Below, piece after piece: positions 8,763-17,168 of a stretch of 64,000 nucleotides of DNA. Every line of letters begins with the position of its first letter. Within the stretch, counting starts at the first letter, position 1. Source of the DNA: Acidobacteria bacterium Ga0077551 (GTDB lineage: Bacteria; Pseudomonadota; Alphaproteobacteria; Caulobacterales; Hyphomonadaceae); NCBI GenBank assembly GCA_001464545.1, contig LNFC01000021.1, positions 62,001-126,000 on the forward strand. The letters are read 5' to 3'. The notes beneath the pieces were generated by a model. It saw only the letters and a program-made list of their open reading frames with translations, was not told where the DNA came from and did no database searches. The translations under genes were made by a program, and so were the position numbers.

Positions 8763-9485
8763 ATGCCGCTTCAGAACCGGGTTGATCCGTTTGGCGCGTT
8801 GCAGGCTGTGCCGGACCGCGGCCTGTTCATGGGAAACCGGGGCGGCTGTTTCCACCGCGAGAACCAGACGCTGAAGGGCCGGCACTGGACCAGCAAGCGC
8901 TGGATCATCTGTGTGCTGAGCTTCAAGGACAGAAAGCGCAAGCTGATGCAGCCCGGGCTTTATACAGAGCTGTTTTTCCTGGATGAGGCGACCGCGCTGG
9001 CGGGCGGGCACCGGCCGTGCTTCGAGTGCCGCCGTGCCGAAGCGAGCGCCTTCCGCGACGGCCTCATCACTCTTGGACACCTGCGGGCTGGCGAGACGAT
9101 CGACAAGCTGGACGCGCTTGCCGCAGGCGAGATTCAGGCGGTGCTGAGCGGCGCCACGGACCGGGAAGCTGTCTCGCCTGAGTCCCTGCCCGACGGCGCG
9201 ATGTATGCGACCGGCGGCGCGGCTTACCTCAAGCATGACAGCGCGGCGCGGGCCTGGTCGTTCGAGGGATATGGCGCGCGCCAGCCGCTGCATGCCACCG
9301 GCGAGCGCCTGACACCACACATCACCTGCGAAGCGCTCCGCGCCGGCTATAGCCCCATCCTCCATCCCTCGGTGACCGCATGCCCCCTCCGCCTACAGAA
9401 GAAGAGATTGTCGACCATTTCCGCGAGCAGGCCGTGTTCTGCGGCGGGCTCGGGTCTCCGTTCATGGAACAGCTCTGCGCGGTGA
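8763..9485 (+). CDS. Uncharacterised protein with Ada-like Cys motif
   Basis: I recognise no characterised family for this 240-residue protein. From ATG 8763 the N-terminal half reads as a compact conserved domain (MGNRGGCFH; GRHWTSKRWIICVLSF; LYTELFFLDEATALAGGHRPCFECRR). The last block resembles the second half of the Ada zinc-binding domain, where EALAAGFRPCKRC supplies two zinc ligands. Here C86 and C89 would do so, with C29 and H31 as candidate partners. The C-terminal 35 or so residues overlap the next gene by 106 bases and look like out-of-frame sequence, so the natural end may have been lost by a frameshift. Confidence 0.65.
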   Translation: MPLQNRVDPFGALQAVPDRGLFMGNRGGCFHRENQTLKGRHWTSKRWIICVLSFKDRKRKLMQPGLYTELFFLDEATALAGGHRPCFECRRAEASAFRDGLITLGHLRAGETIDKLDALAAGEIQAVLSGATDREAVSPESLPDGAMYATGGAAYLKHDSAARAWSFEGYGARQPLHATGERLTPHITCEALRAGYSPILHPSVTACPLRLQKKRLSTISASRPCSAAGSGLRSWNSSAR

Positions 9486-10465
9486 TGGCGAATGACATCG
9501 AGGCGGGCGGACCCGTGGCGGCGCTGGTGGCGGGCTGGCCGACAAATCCGAGGCGGGATGCCTTGTCGCTGCGCATTGCGGGCTACCTGCATCACAGCGT
9601 GCTGACGGGCGCGGCAAAAGATCTGGCTGCGGCCTATCCGGCGCGGGACAAGACGTGGACGATGGCCGGAATCTGGCCGCTGGCGCAATGCTGGTTGTCA
9701 GCTACGCCGTCCGAGGCCCGGGTGTTCCTGAAATCTCCTCCGCAGACGAACGAAGTGCGCCGGTCGGTTGCCCTGCTCCCCGGCTTCCTGAAGCTGGCGG
9801 CGCGGTTTCCAATGCCGATGCATCTTCTGGAACTCGGCGCCAGCGCCGGGCTGAACCAGAACTGGGACCGGTTCAGCTATCGCACGGCCAGCTGGTCTCT
9901 TCCGGGCACGAGCGGGGTGGAGATCCAGACCGACTGGAAAACTCAGCCGCCGGAGCATCTGGAAGCGCGGCCACAGGTCGCCTCCCGCGCGGCGTGCGAC
10001 CAGAACCCGATTGACGTGTCGAATCCGGACACCGCGCTGCGCCTCAAGTCCTATGTCTGGCCGGACCAGCCCGAGCGCCTCGCCCGGATCGACGCCGCGA
10101 TGGCCCTCGCACGCGAGACCGGCGTGAAGGTGGACAAGGCGGACGCCGCCGACTGGCTGAAGGCAAAACTGGCTGCGCGGCCGGCAACCGGACTGACCGT
10201 GATCTGCCACTCGGTGTTCCTGCAATATCCGCCTGCGGACGTTCGCCGGGCGCTCCTCGACATGACGGAAGCGGCGGGCGCGGAAGCCACGCCCGCGCGG
10301 CCGCTGGCCTGGCTGTGTTTCGAACCCGGCGCCTTCTTCCAGGGGCCGGACCAGACGGGCATCGATCCGAATGATTTCATCACCTACCTCAAGGTCTGGC
10401 CCGGCGGCGAAGAGCACCGGCTTCTGCGGTCGGACGGGCATGTGACGCGCGTCTCTGCAACCTGA
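9380..10465 (+). CDS. DUF2332 family protein
   Basis: A 361-residue member of DUF2332, an uncharacterised family. Recognisable blocks are the N-terminal HFREQAVFCGGLGSPFMEQLC, the central LLELGASAGLNQNWDRF (resembling a glycine-rich nucleotide or SAM loop), and LTVICHSVFLQYPP near the C-terminus. The start at ATG 9380 keeps the conserved N-terminal block, which forces a 106-base overlap with the upstream gene. Function is unknown; a Rossmann-like methyltransferase fold is a guess from the LELGASAGLN motif. Confidence 0.82.
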   Translation: MPPPPTEEEIVDHFREQAVFCGGLGSPFMEQLCAVMANDIEAGGPVAALVAGWPTNPRRDALSLRIAGYLHHSVLTGAAKDLAAAYPARDKTWTMAGIWPLAQCWLSATPSEARVFLKSPPQTNEVRRSVALLPGFLKLAARFPMPMHLLELGASAGLNQNWDRFSYRTASWSLPGTSGVEIQTDWKTQPPEHLEARPQVASRAACDQNPIDVSNPDTALRLKSYVWPDQPERLARIDAAMALARETGVKVDKADAADWLKAKLAARPATGLTVICHSVFLQYPPADVRRALLDMTEAAGAEATPARPLAWLCFEPGAFFQGPDQTGIDPNDFITYLKVWPGGEEHRLLRSDGHVTRVSAT

Positions 10466-10546
10466 TCCCGTTTCGGGCGTTAGATTTCTGGTCCCTTCCC
10501 GCGCGATTCGGGGTATGGTGCGGCCAGGGCAAATCGGGCGCGGCAC

Positions 10547-11440
10547 ATGACGGACTATTACCAACTTCCGCCACCGGAGAAGAAGAAGCGCAGCCTGGCG
10601 TGGCTCTATCTGCTGCTGTTGCTGCTGTTCCTGCTGGGGCTGTGGGCGACCTGGTGGTCGCTACGCCTCCAGCCCGGCGAAATCGGCGAGGATCCGTTGC
10701 TGACCGCCACCGCGATGCCGGCCGCGCCCTTGGTGCAGGCGCCGACGCCCGCGGCTGAGCCGGTACCCGAGCCGGTTGTGACTGCGGAAGCTGAGCCGGA
10801 GGCGCCGGTTGCTGAACCCGCCTCCGAAGCGGCGCCCGAACCGGAGCCGCCGCCGCCTTTGTTCTCCGATTTCCGCTGGCGCGAAACGGCCCGGTTCACC
10901 GGGACCGACGCCGCCGGGCGAAGCGCGGAGTTTACGGCCTATGTCCTCGTCGGTGACGAGACCTGGACCTATGCCCGCGCCGACTCGATCTTTGCGGCGG
11001 GTTTGAGCGAGCCCGTCGAGACGGCGTTCAGCAAACTGGATCTTGGCGCCGGCATCTGCGATCTGACAGGGGTGATCGCGGTGGGCGCGGCTTCGGTCGA
11101 GGGCACATCCGTGCAGAACACGTTCCTGTCATTCACGCGCGGGCATGCCTTGCGCGCAGCCATCGGCGCCAACTTGCCCTGCGAGGCCGGCGCCCTGCCC
11201 ACCGGCGTGCTGGACCTTGGCTATAGCCGCGCCGATGTCACCTGCCCTGCCGGCAAGGCGATCTGCCCGGAGCTCACCGCGCCGCAGCGGCCTATCGCCA
11301 TGATCCTGGCCGACGCAGAAGATCCGGAGACGGACATCGGGCAGGCCTTGCAGAGCGGTATCGCGGCGCATGAGGCGTCGGGCGCAGATGTGCTGCCGGG
11401 CGTGAAGGTGTCGGACTATTCGGCCTTCGACCTGCGCTGA
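10547..11440 (+). CDS. Single-pass membrane protein with Pro-rich linker
   Basis: A 297-residue protein of no recognised family. It has a short basic N-terminus (EKKKR), one strong Leu-rich TM helix at about residues 18-40, a Pro/Ala/Glu-rich linker at about 55-105, and a C-terminal globular domain to 297 with four Cys (ICDLTG, LPCEAG, TCPAG, ICPEL). This implies an inner-membrane anchor with the domain in the periplasm, where the Cys could pair. Convergent with the serine hydrolase gene, 6 bases apart. Function unknown. Confidence 0.7.
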   Translation: MTDYYQLPPPEKKKRSLAWLYLLLLLLFLLGLWATWWSLRLQPGEIGEDPLLTATAMPAAPLVQAPTPAAEPVPEPVVTAEAEPEAPVAEPASEAAPEPEPPPPLFSDFRWRETARFTGTDAAGRSAEFTAYVLVGDETWTYARADSIFAAGLSEPVETAFSKLDLGAGICDLTGVIAVGAASVEGTSVQNTFLSFTRGHALRAAIGANLPCEAGALPTGVLDLGYSRADVTCPAGKAICPELTAPQRPIAMILADAEDPETDIGQALQSGIAAHEASGADVLPGVKVSDYSAFDLR

Positions 11441-11446
11441 ACTGGT

Positions 11447-12592
11447 CTATTCAGCTGCGCCGCTCGCGTGGCGGAGGAGCAATTCGGTCAGTTCCCGGAC
11501 GGCCTTTTCAGCCTTTGGAGTGTACTGGTTGGTGTTGACGATGATCACGGCGCCGTGGTCCGGCACCAGCACGACCTGCGACAGCCAGACCGTGTTCGAC
11601 CCGGCATGCATGTAGATGCGGCCAGCCTCGTCATGCATGGAATTGGCCCAGCCGAAGCCATAGTCGGACGCTTGATCCGGATAGGGCGTCAGGAGCTTCT
11701 TGCGGATGGCCGCCGGCAAGGCGCGCGGCCCTTCAAGGAAGGACAAGAGCATTAGCGCGTGGCCGCGCAGGCTGTAATGGGCGGTGCCGGCCGGCCCGAG
11801 CGCCGCCGGATTGTCCGCGCCGACGCCGCGGCCCTGAGCCTTCACGCCGAGACCGAAAAGTCCCGGCGCATGGCCTTCGATGCCGCTTCCCGGCGGCCCG
11901 AACCCGAAGCCCAGAGCGGCGCCTGCAGGCGCCTTGTCGATCACGAATTCGCGCATCAGCAATTCGTAGCTCCTCGCTATCAGCGAGGGCATCTCGGCGG
12001 CGAGGCGTTCGATGGCGGCGCCCGCGAGGATGTATCCGAGGTTTGAATAGGTGAACTCGCCTGGCTTGCCGGCGGGCGGCGCCGTCAGGACGGTGCGGGC
12101 GAGATTTGCGCGCTGCACAGGCAAGCTCTGCTTGCTGGCCTTGCTGCCGAGCATCCAGGCCAGCGACGCATTCGGCGCGGCGCCGGAACGATGCGAAAGG
12201 AGGTCCTCGATCGTGACCTTGCGCCAGCCTGCGTCCATTTCGCTCGCGAGCGCCGGGAACAGCTCAGGCAGGGTGACGCCCCATTCTGCATGCCCGACCT
12301 CGACAAGTCCGGCATAGAGCAGCGCCGTGAGCATCTTGGTGTTCGAGCCGATATGCCACGCGTCGGAGGGTTGCACGGGGTCTACCCGGCCCTTCGCGCG
12401 CTCGCCCGATACCGCCAGCGCCACCACCCCGGCTTTCGACGTGGCTACCACCGCGCCCATCGCAACCAGCCCGTATTCCGTCCGCATGCGGTCGACTTGT
12501 GTTTGCAGGTCCAACTTGGAAGGCTCCGGAAACGCGGGCGAAACCAGCAAGATCAAGGCCGAAAGCACTGTGGCTATGCGGCGGGCGAACAT
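11447..12592 (-). CDS. Serine hydrolase, beta-lactamase/CubicO family
   Basis: A 381-residue exported penicillin-binding-protein-like hydrolase. It has a signal peptide (about residues 1-22), the nucleophile motif S83-N-T-K86 in HIGSNTKML, the second motif YSN in FTYSNLGYILAG, and an HAGSN block near the C-terminus in the place of the KTG-like element. Such proteins act as esterases, D-amino peptidases or lactamases; the substrate is not evident. It lies 3 bases downstream of the Lrp regulator on the same strand, so the two may be cotranscribed. Confidence 0.85.
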   Translation of the reverse strand: MFARRIATVLSALILLVSPAFPEPSKLDLQTQVDRMRTEYGLVAMGAVVATSKAGVVALAVSGERAKGRVDPVQPSDAWHIGSNTKMLTALLYAGLVEVGHAEWGVTLPELFPALASEMDAGWRKVTIEDLLSHRSGAAPNASLAWMLGSKASKQSLPVQRANLARTVLTAPPAGKPGEFTYSNLGYILAGAAIERLAAEMPSLIARSYELLMREFVIDKAPAGAALGFGFGPPGSGIEGHAPGLFGLGVKAQGRGVGADNPAALGPAGTAHYSLRGHALMLLSFLEGPRALPAAIRKKLLTPYPDQASDYGFGWANSMHDEAGRIYMHAGSNTVWLSQVVLVPDHGAVIIVNTNQYTPKAEKAVRELTELLLRHASGAAE

Positions 12593-12595
12593 GCG

Positions 12596-13093
12596 CTAGT
12601 CCGTAACCTTGGTCGTCTGGCGAACCAGGCCGAGCGGCAGGGCGGTCGTGCGCTTGGCGACGCGGATGACGATGCGCGACTGGACATCCGAGACCAGCTT
12701 CGAGCCGAGCAGCTTGTCGCGCAGGAAGTTGTCGTAGGCGTGCATGTCAGTCGTCACGATGTGCAGCATGTAATCGACCGCGCCGGTCACCGTCATGCAT
12801 TCGATCACTTCCGGCCAGGCCTGGACCATCGTCTCGAAGGATTCGAGATTTTCGCGGCTGGGCAGCGCGAGTTTGGCGCTGGCGATGACTTCAAAGTCGA
12901 GGCCGAGGGTGTGGTTGTTGATCAGCGTCACCCGGCCCAGAATGAAGCCGGCCTCTTCCATCCGCTTTATGCGCCGCCAGCAAGGCGACGAGGACAGGCC
13001 CACGCGCTCGGCAATCTCGGCGACGGACAGGCTCGCGTCACGCTGGATCAGGTCCAGGATACGGGCATCAACGCTATCTAATTCTTGGGACAA
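12596..13093 (-). CDS. Lrp/AsnC family transcriptional regulator
   Basis: A 165-residue feast/famine regulator. It has an N-terminal winged HTH (about 6-60: DARILDLIQRDASLSVAEIAERVGLSSSPCWRRIKRME) and a C-terminal RAM effector domain (about 70-150) that usually binds an amino acid. The start appears to be TTG at 13093, with GGGGA just upstream; no in-frame ATG keeps the HTH. It is divergent from the indolepyruvate oxidoreductase gene, and the shared gap holds inverted repeats. That suggests it controls that gene in response to an aromatic or branched amino acid, which is inference. Confidence 0.92.
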   Translation of the reverse strand: MSQELDSVDARILDLIQRDASLSVAEIAERVGLSSSPCWRRIKRMEEAGFILGRVTLINNHTLGLDFEVIASAKLALPSRENLESFETMVQAWPEVIECMTVTGAVDYMLHIVTTDMHAYDNFLRDKLLGSKLVSDVQSRIVIRVAKRTTALPLGLVRQTTKVTD

Positions 13094-13110
13094 TTTCCCC
13101 GCATCCCCTT

Positions 13111-13146
13111 AGTTTTGGAAAATTTATTGCTTAAAGTAGCAAAACT
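13111..13146. promoter_or_regulatory. Candidate Lrp operator between divergent genes
   Basis: AGTTTTG at 13111-13117 and CAAAACT at 13140-13146 are a perfect 7-bp inverted repeat. A second inverted pair, TTGC/GCAA (13127-13142), lies inside it. The AT-rich block stands in the 127-bp gap between the lrp start and the oxidoreductase start. Lrp-family proteins commonly bind such sites at divergent targets; the assignment is inference. Confidence 0.5.
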
Positions 13147-13220
13147 CGCGCAAGATAGGCAAGCATTTTCACGCGATTCGGCCAATAATCTGCCGGGGCT
13201 GGAATCGAGGATGCGCGCTC

Positions 13221-16200
13221 ATGAAACACCGCGAAGTCACGCTGGACGACAAATACGATCTTGTCGAGGGCAAGGCTTACATGACCGGCATCCAGGCGCT
13301 GGTGCGCCTGCCGCTGGACCGGAAGCGGATGGACCGCGCCGCAGGGCACAATACGGGCGGCTTCATCTCCGGCTATCGCGGCTCGCCGCTTGGCGGATAT
13401 GACCAGCAGCTGCGCGCGGTGCAGAAACGTCTCGACGCGCATGACATCAAGTTCTGGGAAGGCCTGAACGAGGACCTGGGCGCGACCGCCGTCTGGGGCT
13501 CGCAGCAGCTCGGCCTGTTTCCCGGCGCGAAGTTCGATGGCCTGTTCGGCATCTGGTATGGCAAGGCGCCCGGCGTCGACAGGACGGGCGACGTGTTCAA
13601 GCATGCCAATGCTGCGGGAACGTCCGCCCTCGGAGGGGTTCTCGCTGTGATCGGCGACGACCACAACTGCAAGTCTTCGACCCTGCCCTCGCAGTCCGAA
13701 TACGCGATGCAGGATGCCGAGATCCCGACGCTCAACCCCGCCTCGATCCAGGACGTGCTCGACTATGGCATCCATGGCTGGGAGATGAGCCGCTTTTCCG
13801 GCGCCTGGACGGGCCTCGTCGCGCTCGCCGATACGATGGATTCTGGCGCGGTGGTGAATATCGACCTTACGCGCTTTGCCATCCAGCGGCCGACTTTCGC
13901 TCTGCCGGAAGACGGCGTGCACATGCGGCGGGGCGACGTGCCGCTGAACAAGGAAGCGCGCCTGCGCCAGATCAAGCTGCCCGCGGCGCAGGCCTATGTG
14001 CGCGCCAACCGGCTGGACCATGTCATCCTGCCCTCGCCGAAACCGCGCCTTGGCCTGATCGTCACCGGCCAGGCTGCGCGCGACGTGTTCGAGGCGCTGG
14101 CCGCGCTCGGCCTCAGCCCGCAGGAAGCCGGTGCGCTGGGCCTGACGATCTACAAGGTGGCCATGCCCTGGCCGCTGGAGCCGCAGGGCGTGCGCGAATT
14201 CTGCGCCGGCCTCGAGCGCGTCATCGTCATCGAGCACAAGCGTCCGCTGATCGAAGCGCAGCTGAAGGCCGCGCTGTATGATCTGCCGGATAGCCGCCGA
14301 CCGATTATCGAAGGCAAGACGGATGCGAACGGCGCGCCGCTCCTGTCCGACATTGCCTCGCTGACGATTCCGGAAATCGCGAACGCGCTGATGCACGCCC
14401 TGCCGTCAGGCTGGGACACCTCGCGCGCGGCGGCCTATTTCGACCGGGTAGGGCGCGCCTCGGAGGCGGCCCGCACGAATGCCTCGCCGACCGTGCGCTC
14501 GCCGCACTTCTGCTCGGGCTGTCCGCACAACACCTCGACCGTGGTGCCGGAAGGCAGCCGCGCGCTGGCCGGTATCGGTTGCCATTACATGGCGAACTTC
14601 ATGCCGGACCGGAAGACGGACATGACCAGCCAGATGGGCGGCGAAGGTATCGGCTGGGTCGGCCAGCATTGGGCGACGGACGAGAACCATGTGTTCGTAA
14701 ATCTCGGCGACGGCACCTATTCGCACTCCGGCAGCCTCGCGATCCGCGCAGCGGTGACCTCCGGCGCCAACATGACCTACAAGATCCTCTATAATGACGC
14801 GGTCGCGATGACCGGCGGCCAGCATGTGGAATCTGGCCAGACGCCGGCGATGATCGCCCAACAGGTCGAAGCGGAAGGCGTCAAGACGATCCGTATCGTG
14901 ACGGAAGACCCTACCCGCTATGCCGGAGTGAAGGACCTCCCCCGCAGTGTGACCATCCATCACCGCGACGACCTTGAAGATGTCCAGATGAAACTACGCG
15001 AGACGCCCGGCGTCTCGGTCATCATCTATGACCAGATGTGCGCAACCGAGAAGCGCCGCCGCTCCAAGCGCGGCATGATCCAGCCGGACCGTGTACGAAC
15101 GATCATCAATACCGAAGTCTGCGAAGGCTGCGGCGATTGTTCGGTCAAATCGAACTGCCTCTCGGTGGAGCCGATCGAAACCGAGCTCGGACGCAAGCGC
15201 CGGATCAACCAATCGACCTGCAACACGGATCTCTCCTGCCTCAAAGGCTTCTGCCCGAGCTTCGTGACCATCAAGGACGGCGAACCGGCCTGGGAGGCGC
15301 AGCCCCGCCAGGAGTTCAACGCCGACGGCCTGCCCTTGCCCGAGACGCCGAGCCTCGCCCAGCCCTGGAACATCCTTTTCACCGGCGTGGGCGGAACCGG
15401 CGTCACCACGGTTGCTGCCGTGCTGGCCATGGCCGCGCATGTGGACGGTAATGCCGCGTCCTCACTCGACATGACAGGCCTCGCGCAGAAAGGCGGCCCG
15501 GTGCTGAGCCATATCCGCTTTGCGCGTGAGCCCGAGTTGATCTCAACTGGCCGCGTACCGCCCGCCAGCGCCGATTGCGTGATCGCCTGCGACTTGGTCG
15601 TGGCCGCCGGCGGCGATGCGCTCAACCTGATGGACGCCAGCCGCACGGCCGCGTTTGCAAACTCCGACGTTACACCGACATCGGAATTCATCCGCAACCG
15701 GTCGAAACGTTATGAGAGCGAGCTGCTCTCGGCGCGCGTGAAGCGCCAGGCTGCGGAGTTCGGCGCGTTTGATGCCGAGGCCCTCGCCGTCGGCTATCTG
15801 CACGAGGCCATCTACACCAACATGATCATGGCCGGTTATGCCTGGCAGAAGGGCAAGGTGCCGGTATCGCTGCGCGGCCTTTACCGCGCCATCCGCCTCA
15901 ATGGCACGAAGGTCGAAGACAACATGGCGGCCTTCAATATCGGCCGCCTCGCCGCCGCCGCGCCGGAGCGCCTCGCGGCGCAGCATGATCCGCGCGGACA
16001 TGTGGAACAGAAATCGCTGGGTGACCTGATCGAGGACCGTGCGGCGCGTCTAGTCGCCTATCAGGACGCCGCCTATGCCGCGCGCTACCGCGCCATCGTG
16101 GGCGAAGTGCGCAGCGCCGAAACAAAAGCCGGCCTGGGCGAAAACCTCACCCGCGCCGCGGCGACCTATGCCTACAAGCTGATGGCCTACAAAGACGAGT

Positions 16201-16682
16201 ATGAAGTCGCCCGTCTCTATACGGACGGAAAGTTTGCGGAGCAGCTGGCCAGCCAGTTCAAGGGCGGCAAGCTGCGCTTCTGGCTCGCCCCGCCGATGAT
16301 CTCGAAAAAGGATCTCCACGGCCATCTCGAGAAGAAGCATTTCGGCCCCTGGATGATGACCGGCTTCAAGGTGCTGGCGAAGTTCAAGGGCCTGCGCGGC
16401 ACCAAGCTCGACCTGTTCGGCTATACCGAAGAGCGCAAGATGGAGCGCGTCCTACGCGACACCTATCTCGACAATCTTGGCCGCATTGCGCGCGAGCTCA
16501 CGGCGGCAAACCATGCCCTCGCCGTGGCAATTGCAAAGGTACCGGACGAGATCCGCGGCTTTGGCCATGTGAAGGAAGCCGCTGTGCTGAAAGCCAAGAC
16601 CCACGAAGCCGACCTTTGGGCAGGCTGGCCGATGGGCAAGCTTCCAAAAGCCAAGACGGCGCTGATTTCAGTGGCGCAGTAG
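13221..16682 (+). CDS. Indolepyruvate ferredoxin oxidoreductase, fused form
   Basis: A 1153-residue single-chain 2-ketoacid oxidoreductase that decarboxylates aryl (or branched-chain) pyruvates to acyl-CoA. The order is an N-terminal pyruvate-oxidoreductase/TPP module (GFISGYRGSPLGGYDQQL at about 50), the CSGCPHNTST motif near residue 431, a TPP-binding half (NLGDGTYSHSG), and a Cys-rich ferredoxin-like segment near 634 (VCEGCGDCSVKSNC ... CLKGFC). A gamma-type domain begins about 724 (GVGGTGVTTVAAV), and a C-terminal DUF6537-like tail follows. Archaeal enzymes split these parts between subunits; the fused form is common in aerobic proteobacteria. It is divergent from an Lrp regulator and ends at a good terminator. 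Confidence 0.93.
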   Translation: MKHREVTLDDKYDLVEGKAYMTGIQALVRLPLDRKRMDRAAGHNTGGFISGYRGSPLGGYDQQLRAVQKRLDAHDIKFWEGLNEDLGATAVWGSQQLGLFPGAKFDGLFGIWYGKAPGVDRTGDVFKHANAAGTSALGGVLAVIGDDHNCKSSTLPSQSEYAMQDAEIPTLNPASIQDVLDYGIHGWEMSRFSGAWTGLVALADTMDSGAVVNIDLTRFAIQRPTFALPEDGVHMRRGDVPLNKEARLRQIKLPAAQAYVRANRLDHVILPSPKPRLGLIVTGQAARDVFEALAALGLSPQEAGALGLTIYKVAMPWPLEPQGVREFCAGLERVIVIEHKRPLIEAQLKAALYDLPDSRRPIIEGKTDANGAPLLSDIASLTIPEIANALMHALPSGWDTSRAAAYFDRVGRASEAARTNASPTVRSPHFCSGCPHNTSTVVPEGSRALAGIGCHYMANFMPDRKTDMTSQMGGEGIGWVGQHWATDENHVFVNLGDGTYSHSGSLAIRAAVTSGANMTYKILYNDAVAMTGGQHVESGQTPAMIAQQVEAEGVKTIRIVTEDPTRYAGVKDLPRSVTIHHRDDLEDVQMKLRETPGVSVIIYDQMCATEKRRRSKRGMIQPDRVRTIINTEVCEGCGDCSVKSNCLSVEPIETELGRKRRINQSTCNTDLSCLKGFCPSFVTIKDGEPAWEAQPRQEFNADGLPLPETPSLAQPWNILFTGVGGTGVTTVAAVLAMAAHVDGNAASSLDMTGLAQKGGPVLSHIRFAREPELISTGRVPPASADCVIACDLVVAAGGDALNLMDASRTAAFANSDVTPTSEFIRNRSKRYESELLSARVKRQAAEFGAFDAEALAVGYLHEAIYTNMIMAGYAWQKGKVPVSLRGLYRAIRLNGTKVEDNMAAFNIGRLAAAAPERLAAQHDPRGHVEQKSLGDLIEDRAARLVAYQDAAYAARYRAIVGEVRSAETKAGLGENLTRAAATYAYKLMAYKDEYEVARLYTDGKFAEQLASQFKGGKLRFWLAPPMISKKDLHGHLEKKHFGPWMMTGFKVLAKFKGLRGTKLDLFGYTEERKMERVLRDTYLDNLGRIARELTAANHALAVAIAKVPDEIRGFGHVKEAAVLKAKTHEADLWAGWPMGKLPKAKTALISVAQ

Positions 16683-16705
16683 AGTAGTCTTCCCCCGGAA
16701 CACTT

Positions 16706-16741
16706 GCCCCGGTCGCGCTGATCCGCTTCCGGGGCATTTTC
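16706..16741 (+). terminator. Intrinsic terminator after the oxidoreductase
   Basis: GCCCCGG (16706-16712) pairs with CCGGGGC (16729-16735) and is followed by ATTTTCTT. It lies between two convergent genes. Confidence 0.75.
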
Positions 16742-16751
16742 TTGTGCGGGG

Positions 16752-17087
16752 TCAGCCGACGGGCGAGACCTCAATGTCGATGACCTTGCCCTCTTTGCTC
16801 ATCTTCTTGATCTCACGCTCGACATGCTTGGCCTTGACGATCCGCTCCTCGGACCGCTCGCCCCTGCCCTTCTTGTAGGTCACCGTGAGACGGACCATTT
16901 CATCCGGCCCGTCGAGCGCGTCGCCGGTCACCCGCACCGCAGTGCCACCGACCATCACGACCCCCTTGCCGGTTGCCTCCAGCGCATCGCCTGCAAGGCT
17001 GATCGGCGCGGTCACGATCTTGCTGGCCACGCAGCCGGACATCGGCAGGACGCTGAGGGCGAGGGCGGCAAGGATCATCGAACGCAT
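16752..17087 (-). CDS. Small lipoprotein, unknown function
   Basis: A 111-residue predicted lipoprotein. The signal ends in a lipobox (LPMSGC, Cys at about residue 19). A Gly/Val-rich repeat-like segment (GDALEATGKGVVMVGGTAVRVTGDAL) and a basic C-terminal part (KKGRGERSEERIVKAKHVEREIKK) follow. No family with known function is recognised. It is convergent with the oxidoreductase gene and has its own upstream gap of about 80 bases before the sulfatase stop. Confidence 0.75.
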   Translation of the reverse strand: MRSMILAALALSVLPMSGCVASKIVTAPISLAGDALEATGKGVVMVGGTAVRVTGDALDGPDEMVRLTVTYKKGRGERSEERIVKAKHVEREIKKMSKEGKVIDIEVSPVG

Positions 17088-17168
17088 TTCGGATCTTCTC
17101 CCGAGAGTTGAGCTGTCATAGCCGCGTTTGACGAGACTTGCAGCTTAACATTCCTTCGTGTCTCAGAC

